From Syncephalis plumigaleata (Eukaryota > Zoopagomycota > Zoopagomycetes > Zoopagales > Piptocephalidaceae): 64,000 nt of DNA. The position numbers and the translations under genes were made by a program. This document shows positions 34,374 to 46,100 of the stretch, piece by piece. The DNA lies in the NCBI GenBank assembly GCA_025201365.1, contig JAIXMF010000007.1, positions 558,001 through 622,000 of the forward strand, in the 5' to 3' direction. The notes beneath the pieces were generated by a model. That model saw nothing but the letters and a program-made list of their open reading frames with translations. It did no database searches and was not told the origin of the DNA. Numbering within the stretch: position 1 is the first letter of the stretch; every line of letters starts with the position of its first letter.

Positions 34374-36661
34374 GACATGTCGATATAGATCAAATTGATT
34401 CATGTTTATTAATATTGCTAGTGGATGCTTGTCAATGATGGATGGCAATGAGTGTTGGCAGTAAGCATTAGCATGGTTGATTATCCCGTCATGTCGTTGT
34501 TGTTGTTGAATATTAGTTGATTGACATTTAGAATGGGAATTAGTACATATTGCCTGGATGTTGTCACTTGCATTAGCAATGAATAGAAATGTCAACTTAC
34601 CGAATAGAATGGAAATAGTATGCAGTCAATATCGTTGACAGTTGGATGTTCTAATTGTAATATTGTTAGTATATCGTAATAAATGAACTTACCTGTAATT
34701 AATACTTATGAATAAATGAATGAATAAAGTAATAAAATATGTTATGTCCCCATCATATCCACACCGCACCACCTGCCATTTGTCGCGGAGCGAGTGCTAT
34801 GTTGAACGGTTGGATAGCCTTGCGACAATATACCACTATACTGCCGAACATTAATACAATAACGTTCAACAATAAAGCTATGGAGGCTGGCATATGGTCC
34901 ATTCATTACAAATGGCCATACACCTCATTGGCAGTATGAATGGCAGCCAGTGGCCAGCCAACCACCACCCACTGACAATGTTGCCGCTCCGTAGCGGTTC
35001 ATAGTATATTTAACCGAAGCGCATACGAGGGATCAGTAGATTAGCACATTGATACAAATGTATCTGTGCTAATGGGACATAACATAATAAATAAAAGGAT
35101 TGGGATGATGCAAAGGGAGGGTTTCGATGTATAAGCAAACATTACAAGATAATGTAAGTGGAGGAGATAGAAATACATAGAAGCATTATAGAGCAAAAAA
35201 CAGCAATAGAATATAATAGCGTAGACATTAAACATTGGAAATAAGCAAACATACGTTGGATTGAAGCAGTATTGGGACAGGATGATGCAGATAAGAATGA
35301 TTAGAAATACATAGGTATATTGCAGTTTGAATAGGATAGCGCGAATAGAATGATAAACACACACAAATACATATCATTAAATGAGGTCAGTCACCATAAT
35401 AACAAGTAAACTAGGCTTCCCTTCTCCCAGCGAAGGTAGCAACATGATGGTCAAATATCATGGCAAAGCGTCGTTTAAATGATACTATGATGGCAAATTG
35501 ACCTAAACACATATCAATACAGAATAAAGATATGCATTCAAGCATTTGCAAACCGTTACACTCCATAATATTCATATAATAGAGAGGCTACCCGGCTACA
35601 TTAACAACTTAATGACCTGTAGAAACAATGATGGTATCTCCTTCCTTCCATATTATATTTTTACTGGGGCGTTAAGTTCATTTATTCCCTCCATTGCTTT
35701 GCAGTAGCTTCATATTAGACAAATATGTGAATGTCCGCAAGCAAGTAGCGTAGAAGACCGACACCCGTTACAGGTACCGACATCTCACTGAGCTGGAATA
35801 ATGTCAACTACGCTCATTACCACACTCAGCGCTACGCTGCACGCAAACAGTTTACAGAGCACTGACCTATTTTACTATGTGTATGTTTAAACAAAGAAAA
35901 GGGAAAGCGAAAGTGAAGAATGAAGAATGAAAAGTAAAGAGAAAGAGAAAGAAGAAGTGGACAGTGGACAGTGGGATAGCCCTTATCGATAAAGGGAGTA
36001 TTGATTTGCTATGTGTGCTTCTCTGATTGGCTGATTATCACAGGACACCAAAGAGACGATAAGGCCTTCCTATTTAGTAAGATTGGTTTCAGTGATACGG
36101 ATAGCTATTCGTCCTTGGATTTACAGGATCAAACGACCTAAGCTGCGTTCCCCCAGTTGGGTGTGCAATGCCGTGATTACAGCGTACTAGAAAAAACCAG
36201 TATGGAAATAGGAGTAATAGCACACACGTTGTTGCAATACGTACATAAGCGTGCATGGTCCGTGCGATATACCTGTCCTTATTAACTAATCATAATAAAA
36301 TAAGTGACACTAGAACTTAGCGAGATAGTTACTCATAGTAAACAAGCTAATCATTTGCACGCAATCACCGCGTAGTAGCTGCTTCACGTGATTATAGCGC
36401 TCGTAGCAAGGATAGCAGCTTAACTCTGTGCGGATTGCGAGATCATTGGCCGAGAAGTGAGACATAGCGGCCCAATGATCGATCTCGTCTATCCGATCCA
36501 CTCCATCTCATTTCATCTATCCGATCCACTCCATCTCATATGCCTGACTCATCCACTTCCTCTATGACGAAATAACTTCTTTCTTTTTCTTTTCGCTTCT
36601 ATCAACTGCTATCTTCTTTACTAAGCATATCATTGCTTTACGTTACTATCGCCCTTACAAT
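34374..36661. other. spacer between retrotransposon and FHA-kinase
   Basis: No gene was recognised on either strand. The left part may be old element sequence. GA-rich tracts lie near 35885-35955. The last ~150 bp, pyrimidine-rich (TTCTTTCTTTTTCTTTTCG), should hold the kinase promoter. Confidence 0.5.
36488..36539. repeat. short tandem duplication, 28-bp period
   Basis: TCTATCCGATCCACTCCATC plus TCAT occurs twice, at 36488-36511 and 36516-36539, about 125 bp upstream of the kinase start. Confidence 0.85.
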
Positions 36662-38860
36662 ATGTCTGCTTCTACGTCCACCACAAACGCAAGCCTTGCT
36701 TCACCGCACAGTAATGAGCGGCTATACGTTAACCTACCAAAATGCTGGGATACGTTGCATAAAGTGAATAAGAAGAAGATAGTCGGATGGGTGCAAGTTA
36801 TTGACGCCGAGATTACAGGTATGTGCCGCTAGTGTTTATACGAATGACCACTAATTAGTACATAGAACCCATAGAATACACGTTGTCGCTAAATGAAACG
36901 CTCAAGTTTGGGTCCGACAAAACGAAGTGGTAAGTTCTACTATATTATTAGAGCCTCGTATATACTAATGATATCTCCGTTTTAAATAGTGATTACCCGC
37001 TCAAGATAAATAACTTGTCGGGCGTCTATTTTGAGCTGGCAGTGGTAAGTCAACAATAGCTGCTTCACAAGTATATCGCTAACTATAGTATACATTGATA
37101 AATTATACTTCAGATCAACCAGTGCATTACGTTTAAGGTAGGTAACATACTAAGGCGTTTATTACTAGCACTAACACCATAACTAGAACATAATGCTCCC
37201 ATCTGTAAAAGGTAAGTTACCCACGCCACCCAATACACAATGACTTATACGATATGTAGTTGAAGGAGCTGTAGTAAATACTGGCCATGAACAAAGAGTC
37301 CGAAAGGAGTGCCATATCGTCATTCCCAATTGCACAAGTAAGTAAACGGCTAATACAATCTACGGCCGTTATTAACCATACCTGTATTAATAGCAAAATT
37401 CGTTGTGCACCACCTACAACCGACCACTATCAAGGACAACAGCAACGATAAGAAATACAAGAAGGTAAGTTGTATGACGACCTGAAGATAATGATAATAA
37501 CGAATGCTGTATTATAGTTGGTGGACAAGAACTACATCATGACCAGCACGAAACTGGGATGGTAAATGATCTCTGAATGTTAATATTGACGAAAAGCTAA
37601 CCAATATTAATTGTTTAGGGGAACACAAGAATTAGTCTACCTGGGCATTAACCGCGCTACGGGTGAGCGTGTTGCGATCAAGTCCTCCCCACAAGGTCGC
37701 CACCAGCGTATGTTTTTACAAGAGGTGCGCATACTACAGGAGTTGATTGGCCGCCCACACTTTATCCAGCTGGTTGATGCACATGCTACCTCCCAGGCCA
37801 TGTATATCGTACTGCAACATGCCTGGGGGAGTCTGGGTCGTTACATTCGTCTTCATGGAACGATCCCAGAAGAATGTGCAAAGGAGATATTCAAACAGCT
37901 GTTGAAGGGCATCAAGGTAAGTTACATTATGATTAATAACACGATAGAATACTAATTATTTATTAGATCTTGCACGACAATGACATAGTGCACAGAGGTA
38001 AGCTATACTAATGTGTTCCTTATACTATTATTAACATATCATTTATTACTAACACTATTGCACCACCAGACATTAAGGTAAGTATTAATTTATTAGCGGT
38101 ACATCATAACACGGCTAACAATGTTCTTAATAGCCCCACAACATTTTGTTGTTGGAGTTCAGTGAGGCGCCCACGGCTGTCTACGCCGATTTTGGGTTAA
38201 TCTATCAGTTCGCGTCACCAGGGCTAGTTATTACTAGTTTCGCCGGTACAAAGGCTTATGTGGCCCCAGAAGTGATAAGAACAAATCACGACTGGGAGAA
38301 CATCAAGTCAAGAGTAGGAAGACTGGATTCGGTTATAGCCGAGCAGTTGGACTCGGAGCCCTTCATCGAAAGCGGCTACGACCAAGCTTCCGATATGTGG
38401 AGCTTGGGAGTGGTGCTATTTGAAATGGTATTCGGTAAGTGACTAAATAATTATAACTTACTTCTACTAATATCGATATTATTATTAGGATACTTGCCAT
38501 TTGGGGAGTCTGGCCAACTCCACTTCCAATTACACAACATCCTAGCAATGGATGTTAATGCTCATAACCAAGATGGGCAAGTAAAGGATGAGTGTAAGTA
38601 GAATAATTATAATGAGTTTGTTGCTTGCTAACTATTGATTAGGTATGGAGCTCATCCGAAATCTCCTCGTAGTAAATGCCGATGAGCGGTACACGGCAGA
38701 GGAAGCGCTGGCCTGCGCATGGCTAGCTGAGCCAGAGGAGGAAGCGAGCTCCTCTGCTCCTCCACAACAATCCCACCAGGGCAATCGCCGATTGCCCTTC
38801 CCTCCAACTCGCACCCATTACCCGCGCGAAGCTAAGCGCTTGCGTATTAGCTACAGATAG
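36662..38860 (+). CDS. FHA-domain Ser/Thr protein kinase (Chk2/Rad53-like layout)
   Basis: A kinase with an N-terminal forkhead-associated-like domain, the layout of DNA-damage checkpoint kinases Chk2/Rad53/Cds1. About 13 mostly small exons; first 36662-36818, 36866-36929, 36990-37044, 37114-37137, and last ending at the stop 38858-38860. FHA-like part: LNETLKFGSDKTKCDYPLKI then NNLSGVYFELAV. Kinase: Gly loop LGWGTQELV, VAIK lysine, FLQEVRIL (helix C Glu), HRDIKPHN, YADFGL, GTKAYVAPEVI, DMWSLGVVLFEMVFG, then a basic tail (REAKRLRISYR) that could be a nuclear signal. All catalytic residues are present. The FHA has Ser where the phosphopeptide-binding Arg of FGR normally is, so phospho-threonine binding may be weak or lost. 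An 8-nt microexon carries the catalytic Asp. The gene lies between two inverted ~850 bp element copies. Confidence 0.88.
38070..38077 (+). other. 8-nt microexon encoding D-I-K of the HRDIK motif
   Basis: ACATTAAG between CACCAG and GTAAGT. Preceded by exon 37967-37997 ending CACAGAG and followed by an exon starting CCCCACAAC. The join codes VHR-DIK-PHNILL exactly in phase, giving the canonical catalytic loop. No other reading supplies the motif. Confidence 0.88.
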
Positions 38861-39279
38861 TAAGTAAGCTTTTATTTCAATACATACATGACTAACATAT
38901 CATTAGTTAAATATGCACCGCTACATTCTTTCCTTCTTCTTGAATCACATCTTGCTTAACATGTATTTTATACTGAAATAAATTCTGTGCTTTATTCTAA
39001 TTCTCAATTACTCTTACAATCAAATGTCGTTGACAGCACACATACACAAATCATTAATAAATGCTTATACTGTTCCTTTATCACACGTGTAGTTGAATGC
39101 CTAGCATACTGGATCTATTTATTCAAGTGTTCGACAATATCAGCATACATATTTCATTTTAATCATTACTCTAAGCAGATACAACTAATATCATCTTGCT
39201 ACTCACCTCATTCCACTATTACTTTCATACACTCACTTTCGCTCTCTTTATTTATTATGACTATTTATTTCTATCATTC

Positions 39280-40133
39280 TATCTTATCCCACTACATACA
39301 CATGCTTGCCACTATTCCCATTTCACACTGCATGTATTCACTATTCCACCTATTGCCCATTCCCCTTGCCATTTACTTCTTTACACAGCACGCGTCTTCT
39401 TCGTGTCAACTACATTCCAGTTGTTTCCCTTGTTTTCCTTTCCCTTTACCTCTTTACCAATACTGTCTCCTTTGTGCTAACCTCATTTTCCTTGTCAGTA
39501 AACAACACGCGCCTTCTTTGTGGCAACCGCATTCTCTTTCTTTTATTTACTTGCTTACTTCCTCAGTAATACGCGCCTTCTTCGTGTCATTCACATTCCA
39601 CTTACTTCCTCTTTCACTTTAACATACACATTCCCAATAGCAGCTATTCTGCCATACTATCACTATGTCGTTTATTTATCTCTTTGTTTTCCTCTTCCTC
39701 TATCCTATCTACATGCTCACTTGTCGTTATTATTACTATACCAATAAGTGTTGTTTATTGTTCGTTCTAGTTCTTTGTCTTCTATCACTGTCCTGCTTAT
39801 TTATCAATGTTTAAGCGTTCATTGCTCTCGTTGTAATATGTACCTTTTACTTTACCGCTCTTTTCCGTCATCTGTTTGTATGCCACCCTTACGTCATGCT
39901 TTTATTTGTATTTTACTTGTTTACTGCCATCTACATACTCTATCTACCTACAAGCATATACTGCTTCTTCGAATAAACTGGCATACGTGTTCATGCACCC
40001 TTCCTTGCTCATTCCTTGCTCATTCGTGACAAGTCAGTCATTCTACTAACTACTGCTTGTTTATTACATTGTTTATCGTGTATTCTATTTGTTCACTCGT
40101 TGCTACTCCTATGCAATTAACCGTAAGCATTAT
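39280..40133 (+). mobile_element. partial Fanzor-family element (copy C)
   Basis: About 850 bp almost identical (only a handful of differences seen) to the reverse complement of 28764-29622, and clearly related to the non-coding half of element A (about 19950-20680). Similarity stops at GTAAGCATTAT near 40133; the terminus CAGTGTTTTTCC is missing. No coding sequence. With copy B it makes a large inverted repeat around the retrotransposon and kinase. Confidence 0.8.
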
Positions 40134-40435
40134 CATAATTTAATCTATGAATAACAAGTTATTATGCAATGCTACTACATAATGCATGCTTTATTAATTG
40201 ATAACTATCTCGATACTAATAGCAATAATAATAGGAATCAGATAACGCGCAACTATTAGTGTTCGTGGTATCATTGTTTTGATATTCATACGAATATATA
40301 CAGTCAAATGTGCTTTCCAATAAACTCATAATCGATAAGTTGTTGTATTGCTCGCTTCATCCTTGTAATAACACGGTCATATTCATCCGATCCTATCATC
40401 TATATATATATTCGCTTGCAACTGAACTATTCAGT
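40134..40435. other. spacer
   Basis: About 300 bp of AT-rich sequence with no recognisable feature. It forms the 3' flank of the TMEM230-like gene. Confidence 0.5.
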
Positions 40436-40994
40436 TTATTCTAGATCGGGTATTTGATCAAAGTCATAACCGTAATAGCCTTTCCACGCGTAATACGCTA
40501 ATCTGACATGATAGAAACCGGGAATAAAGATTAATGTGCCAAGAATCAGGATGGGTAATCCACTAGCTTTCCAATCCTATTTACGACATTATTAGCTATA
40601 CTACCATGAAAGCAGCAACAATAATCGGATGCTTTCTTCGTTTACTTACGGGAGTATCAATCATGCCAGATACAATTAGTGCTCCAATTACTACACCGAT
40701 AGCACCAAAGATGAAAAGCACTGAAGCTAGTATAATAGAATTCCATGGAACTAGACGACAATATCAAGGAAAGAAAGAGAGAAAGAAAAAGTACGAAGTG
40801 CGCATAGCAGTATCCATCGTTAGCAATGCTATTATAGTGTAATAAGTCTAGGTGAGATACTTACTAGGACTTGGTGGTTTAATGAATTGCTCGCGCGAAA
40901 AAGCTGACGCTTCCTCATGGAGACGCAAGTAGCGTAAACTCTCGCGTTGACTACGTTTAGAGCGTTTTGGTCCTTTGAAACGTTTGGGTAGCAT
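40436..40994 (-). CDS. TMEM230/TMEM134-family two-helix membrane protein
   Basis: Small endomembrane protein; the animal relative TMEM230 works in vesicle and retromer trafficking. Three exons: about 40994-40865 ([19 protein letters not shown]...), a middle exon with helix 1 ([20 protein letters not shown]) and a last exon with helix 2 ([20 protein letters not shown]) ending [17 protein letters not shown]-stop at 40436. The run [16 protein letters not shown] followed by DFDQIP is the hallmark of the family. The N-terminus is strongly basic and cytosolic. Length about 115-120 residues, normal for the family. It lies about 200 bp from the next gene, both on the minus strand. Confidence 0.88.
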
Positions 40995-41200
40995 CACAAT
41001 AGTAATAAGTAGATTGTAGCTAGAATAGCACGACAAGAAAGAAAAAGATGAGACACAAGACTACTGAATGAATGAGCGAATGAGTGAGTAAAAATGAACA
41101 TCAATATGCTGTTACAAAAAAACCGAAACCATTGACAACCTCCTTGGTTTCAGTCAATCATCATTTTATTATTACTATCGATTGACTTGCTTGAATGATG

Positions 41201-42717
41201 CTAATGCTGATGTTTTCGATAAATAAGCCAATCTCGTAATTGACCGTAAACTAGGAATGTAATAGCTGCTGCTGGTGCTGCCTTTAACATGCCGGGCACA
41301 TAACCGCGATACAAGCCAATAATGCCCTCGTGATGTACAATCTGACGGAAAGTAGTCATTAAACTGCCCATGTAACGTGGTACATCCTCAACCGCGTAAT
41401 AATGTCGACTGGGTCCTTGAATCTATATATATATATATATTTGTATATATACATTATCGCAATACAATTAGCACGGATACAACGAGACAATTCCTGTGGT
41501 AATAAATCATAACATGCTTACCTGAAGTCGTTTCCTTACTACATCTAGTGGAAATACACCAGTCTTACTAATAATACCCGCTGCCCCGCCACACGCCATA
41601 TCTCGTAGACCACTCGCCGTCCGATGACTAGTTGTATCGGTGGATTCCAGCTTGCATCAAAGAAGTTAGCATTACGCCACCTAACGGTGATGATTCGTTA
41701 TGCATGCTTACCGGCCAAAGACGTGCCAATGTCTCATAACTGCCGAACATCAGTCCCATATACGGTATAATCTGTAGGAGAGATGGACCAAGCCCACGAT
41801 ATAAACCGCGTATTCCCTCACTACGAACGATCTTACTGAATGCCGATACCATACTGCCATAGACGCGGTTGACACCCTGTGAAGCGTAGCGTGTACGTAG
41901 TAAATCTAATGGATAAGTGCACAGCGTAGCGAATGATCCGGCCAGCGCACCAACAAGAAACGATTGACCTGCTTCCGGTAGTTTATAATGGACAAGCGTT
42001 TGCTATACCGATCCCATTAGCTAATTGTATTAGCAGTAATGATAATAAGCTGTAAGCCTACCACTTCATTTACTAATTGATGGCTTTGTTGATAGGCAAG
42101 GAATTGCATTGCTCCATAGGCGAGATAAAGATACTCGGCGGCCAGATTACCTTTCCACAATGCCTATTCATTGCTAGATCAGATAAATGATCCTGTAGAT
42201 GATTGGATTTCGTGTATATACACATATACAAATAAAGGAGGATATCCTATCGTTTACTTACTAACAGTCCTTCCTCGCGTACAATCAATCGCATCGACTG
42301 GAATACGCCACGATACTTTGCCGTGGCAACAGGTCTACCTGTCATTGAACTACCTGCCTTGCCCCCTTGTACTGGCTCGTTCGCGATAGTATGTTGGCGA
42401 CTTAATAGAAACGGAGAAAGATGAGGTCGTGATCTACTTTGTAGCTAAGTGTTTACACATAGAAGACCCTTAATAGCAATACTTCATAAACAAGCTAGAG
42501 ATTACTTACTTGTAAACGAATCTTGACAACGTCCAACGGAGCTATCACAAATCTATCGATAGTAATTTGCCAGTAACCGGTGGTATTATAGCCCTATTAC
42601 GTGTATAAAAGTGTACATACGGTGCAGCACCTACCGAGATATGACACCGGCCGTTGCACCACAAGCAGCACTCTGCCAGCCGGACAGCTCGGTCGCCCGT
42701 TTATCTGGTGTAGTCAT
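41201..42717 (-). CDS. mitochondrial carrier, thiamine pyrophosphate type (Tpc1/SLC25A19-like)
   Basis: Inner-membrane carrier of three repeats, six helices. Exons run from the ATG at 42717 (MTTPDKRATELSG) to a TAG at 41201. The three signature motifs are APLDVVKIRLQ, YPLDLLRTRYASQG and FPLDVVRKRLQ. Other marks are GLYRGLGPSLLQIIPYMGLM and GLYRGYVPGMLKAAPAAAIT. YPLDLLRTR-A-QG in repeat two is characteristic of Tpc1 and its relatives, so the likely substrate is thiamine pyrophosphate exchanged for nucleotides. A Ser/Gly/Ala-rich insert (NEPVQGGKAGSSMTG) lies in the matrix loop of repeat one. The acceptor GATGCAAG|CTGG was chosen because it alone keeps repeat three in frame. Other adenine-nucleotide or CoA carriers are the alternative. 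Confidence 0.85.
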
Positions 42718-42825
42718 AACTAAGGGAATGAGGTATCACTAATATTGTGAATAAGGATAAGGCAATTGAACGTATTTATGGTTTATAAGGGAGAATAAAG
42801 AAAAGTAGAATAACAATATCATGTA

Positions 42826-43053
42826 CAGGGCTTCCATCCAATTTGCGCAGTTAACCTTCTATTTTACAAATAAATAATAGTTATGATAATAAAACTTACG
42901 TATTTAGATGTGAGTAGCGATAATCCTCAACTGCTAGGGCAATGACAACTACTCAATAATAATAGCAATGCGATAATGATGTTAACAATTGTACAAATCT
43001 ATATACTAATAAACACAAAAGACTAACATTGTTAATCAGTTGGAACAGCACTG
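42826..43053 (-). mobile_element. 228-bp miniature element derived from the Fanzor element (copy D)
   Basis: Flanked by TA (42824-42825, 43054-43055). Left end CAGGGCTTCCATCCAATTTG, right end ...CAGTTGGAACAGCACTG. The left ~95 bp match the Fanzor 3' end of element A (16848-16945), and the right ~80 bp match its other end (from GTTAACAATTGT inward). It is therefore an internal-deletion derivative with no coding sequence, keeping both termini and the putative guide-RNA scaffold. Confidence 0.85.
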
Positions 43054-43148
43054 TAGTTTGTTTAAAATGAAGCCATGCTTTATTAACGCAAAATGAAAGG
43101 TGAATTAGTCAACAACAATGATAATGAACGGCAATATATGATCGCAAT

Positions 43149-46100
43149 TTAATGCACTTTAGACGACGATGATGATGGTGTCGCTGGCGTATTAACGTTA
43201 CGACTTGTAGATTTGTTATTAGAAGTAGTAGTAGTGCTAGTGCTAGTGGTGGTAGTAGTAGTGGCATTGTTATTTCCCGATAAGTTTGCCAATTTCTGAC
43301 GTCGTTTCTTAAGCGCTTTCGTTAGCACTTGAGTGAGACCGGCAAGTAGATCGCTCATTTCGTATTGTTTGCAGAATTCCGCAGCTACCTTGGCTGGATT
43401 ATCATTCTAAATGTAGTAGATAGCATTAATTATGTTAATAATAGCAATGATAGAAAGTTACATATTACTACTTACCACATGAAGTAAAAGTAATTGTTTA
43501 CCGAAATGCTTGGTTTCAATGTTCAACTCGAGGGTGGATCGGCTTTTACGTGTTGTCGCATGGCTGGATGACATGTTCTTACGACGTAGTGCTGCACTAC
43601 TAGGCGATAGAAGGCTGTTGCTCTTGCCTTCACTCTGACTCGCGCTGTCAGCTCGACCCTTTAGCGATTTTGTCGTTTGTTTTCGCATAGGTGGCACTGG
43701 TAGTGAAACAGGTTCCTCGACTGCCTCCTCTACTGCTTCCTCGACCTCTTCCGATTCGGAACTAGAGACCGGCTGCTTGCTCTTGCTCTTTTTCTTGCTC
43801 GCCGCCTTCTCCTTCTTCTTTCTGCTCTTCTCCTTCTTCTTTGGCTCCGCTTCTTCTTCGCTGCTACTACTACTACTACTACTATCATCACTGCTGTGAT
43901 TATTCTTCTTTGTAAGCTTGGAGCGAGATTTCTTGGCACGACTAGTACGTTTCTCCTTGCGCATTGCCTTGTGACTGCTATCGGAATCGGAATCTGATTC
44001 GCTTTCAGATGATTCTGAGGTGGTGGTCACGTCACTGCTGCTGCTGCTGCTGCTCGATCGATGTGCCTTCTTGCCACTACGACGTGCGCTCTTTGATTTA
44101 CTATTACTCGATGAGCGATGAGCTGAAGAGCGTGATGATTTCGTTGTTGTCGTTATCTCATCCACCTCCTTCTCCTTTTCTTCTTCTTCCTGCTCTTTTA
44201 CCTTTGCCTTTTCTTCATTCTTCGCTACTACGGTTGATGTGGTAGTAGTGGTAGTAGTATTAGCAGCAGTGGCGGCATTAGTGTTATTCGCCGTTTGTTC
44301 ATTGGCTGATGCGTGTACTGGACAAATACAAGAAGATGACTCGTTGGCATCGATTGTCGAGGAGTGTACATCCGAGGTTGATTGATGCAACGAACTGGAC
44401 AGGGTGCTAGTGCCAGCAAGTGGACTATCACCATGAGCGCTTCTAGGGAAGAAGGAATAAGGTGCCGCAGTACCGTGTTGCTCCATCATCGAGTGAGTCA
44501 TGGATTTGTACACCAGTTTAGCATCGTGCACGCCGGATGGTTCTGCCCGTGTGTTCGTGTCATTCTCGTTACGTTCCTCTTCCTCGTCGGATGAGCCACT
44601 TAGATCGCTCTTTATATTACGCGTAAACCATGGTGTGGTAGGACTGCCCACGGATTTGGCAAGACCCGATGTTGAACCGGCAGTCGAACCGGGCAATGTA
44701 ACCTTACGCCACTCTTCGAATGTTTTCCATGGCCGTGTATCGACTGCTACTGGTGCTACTGCTACTGCTGTTGATTGTTCCATGGATTTAACTGGTTCCA
44801 TCAATTCTTGTTGCATCGCATTGTTAGCATCCAGCAATGACGCGTCCTCATTGAATTGATCCTTAATTTCTTCACCCCATCCTTGTGTTGTAAATTGTGA
44901 CAGAGCCGCTGCTGCTTCTTCTCCCGTTTGAGTAGTAGCTGTGGCTGTCGTGGCATCCGTACCAATGCCAATCTCCATTGTTTTCGCCTTTTGTTTCTGC
45001 TCTTCCATACGTCGCTCTTCAATTGTACGTGAGAATAGTTCCCGTTGTGCCTTGACAGCGTTCAATAAACCTGGATGATGCTCGCCCCATGGAATAGCTG
45101 GTCCTGCGGGTTTACCGAATCCACTTGTCGTTTCTGTAGCCTCCTCCTTCATCGCATCTGATAAACGACGTAGTGCTCTTTCGTTAGGCGTTTCTAACAT
45201 TCCCTCGTCGCTCCCTTCCTCCATTTCCTCGGTCACCGTCATCGAGTGTTGATGTGGCTGCACGCCAAATATGTCAACGTCAACATTGTTGTTAGCCAGT
45301 GGTGTATAGGCAACACGAGTGGCTTCACCGGCCGATATGCGACGCATCTCTGATGAACGACCACGTTGATGCACCGGCGGTTGTAATGGCGGCAACGACA
45401 CGGGCATTGGTGGCGATGGTGCTCGTACAGCCGTGGCTGCTGCCGCGAGAATAGCCGCTGCATTCGATACTGAAGAGGTGGTGGGCGGCGTACCAGCTAG
45501 GTCATTGATGGCGATGGCCGATAATCTTTCCTGCAACTCCTGATGAGTTATCTGGTGCAATTCTGCCGTTTTCTCTGCTGCCAACTCTAGCGTGTTGCTA
45601 CTTGCCCGTGTATCGCACACGAATGGATCAGCCGTCGGATGGTCTAGTGTAGCAACTGCCATTCCTAAGGCATTACCATTACCACTAGCACTATTGTTGT
45701 TATTCTCAGTGTTGATAGCAGTAGCAGCGGTAGTAACTGCAGTAGTGGTAGCTGAAGCTGCAGCGGCAGCGGCGGTGGCAGCAGCAAGATTATTAAGACT
45801 ATTATCGATGATTGGAATCAATTCTCGTGGTGATGCCATACCATTACTGATTGCCGCAAACATTTCACTTTGCTGTTGTTGTGATGCTTGCGATAAACGT
45901 CGCACACTAAGACTAGATGAAGTGTTCACCTTCAACAATGACGGACGTCTATCTTCATGGCCGTATTGTGTGGATGGTCTCGCTGGTAGTCGTGACGACT
46001 GACTACCGTGAACTGATGCGTTCCGCGAACTAGGCCGCGTTGCCGGATCCACCATAATCGACCATGCGGAATTAGGGGCCAATAATCCATTAGGACTGGT

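Noticed and set aside
34344-36501. Short minus-strand frames between the retrotransposon and the kinase
   Set aside because: Biased AT-rich composition, no motifs, no splice support.
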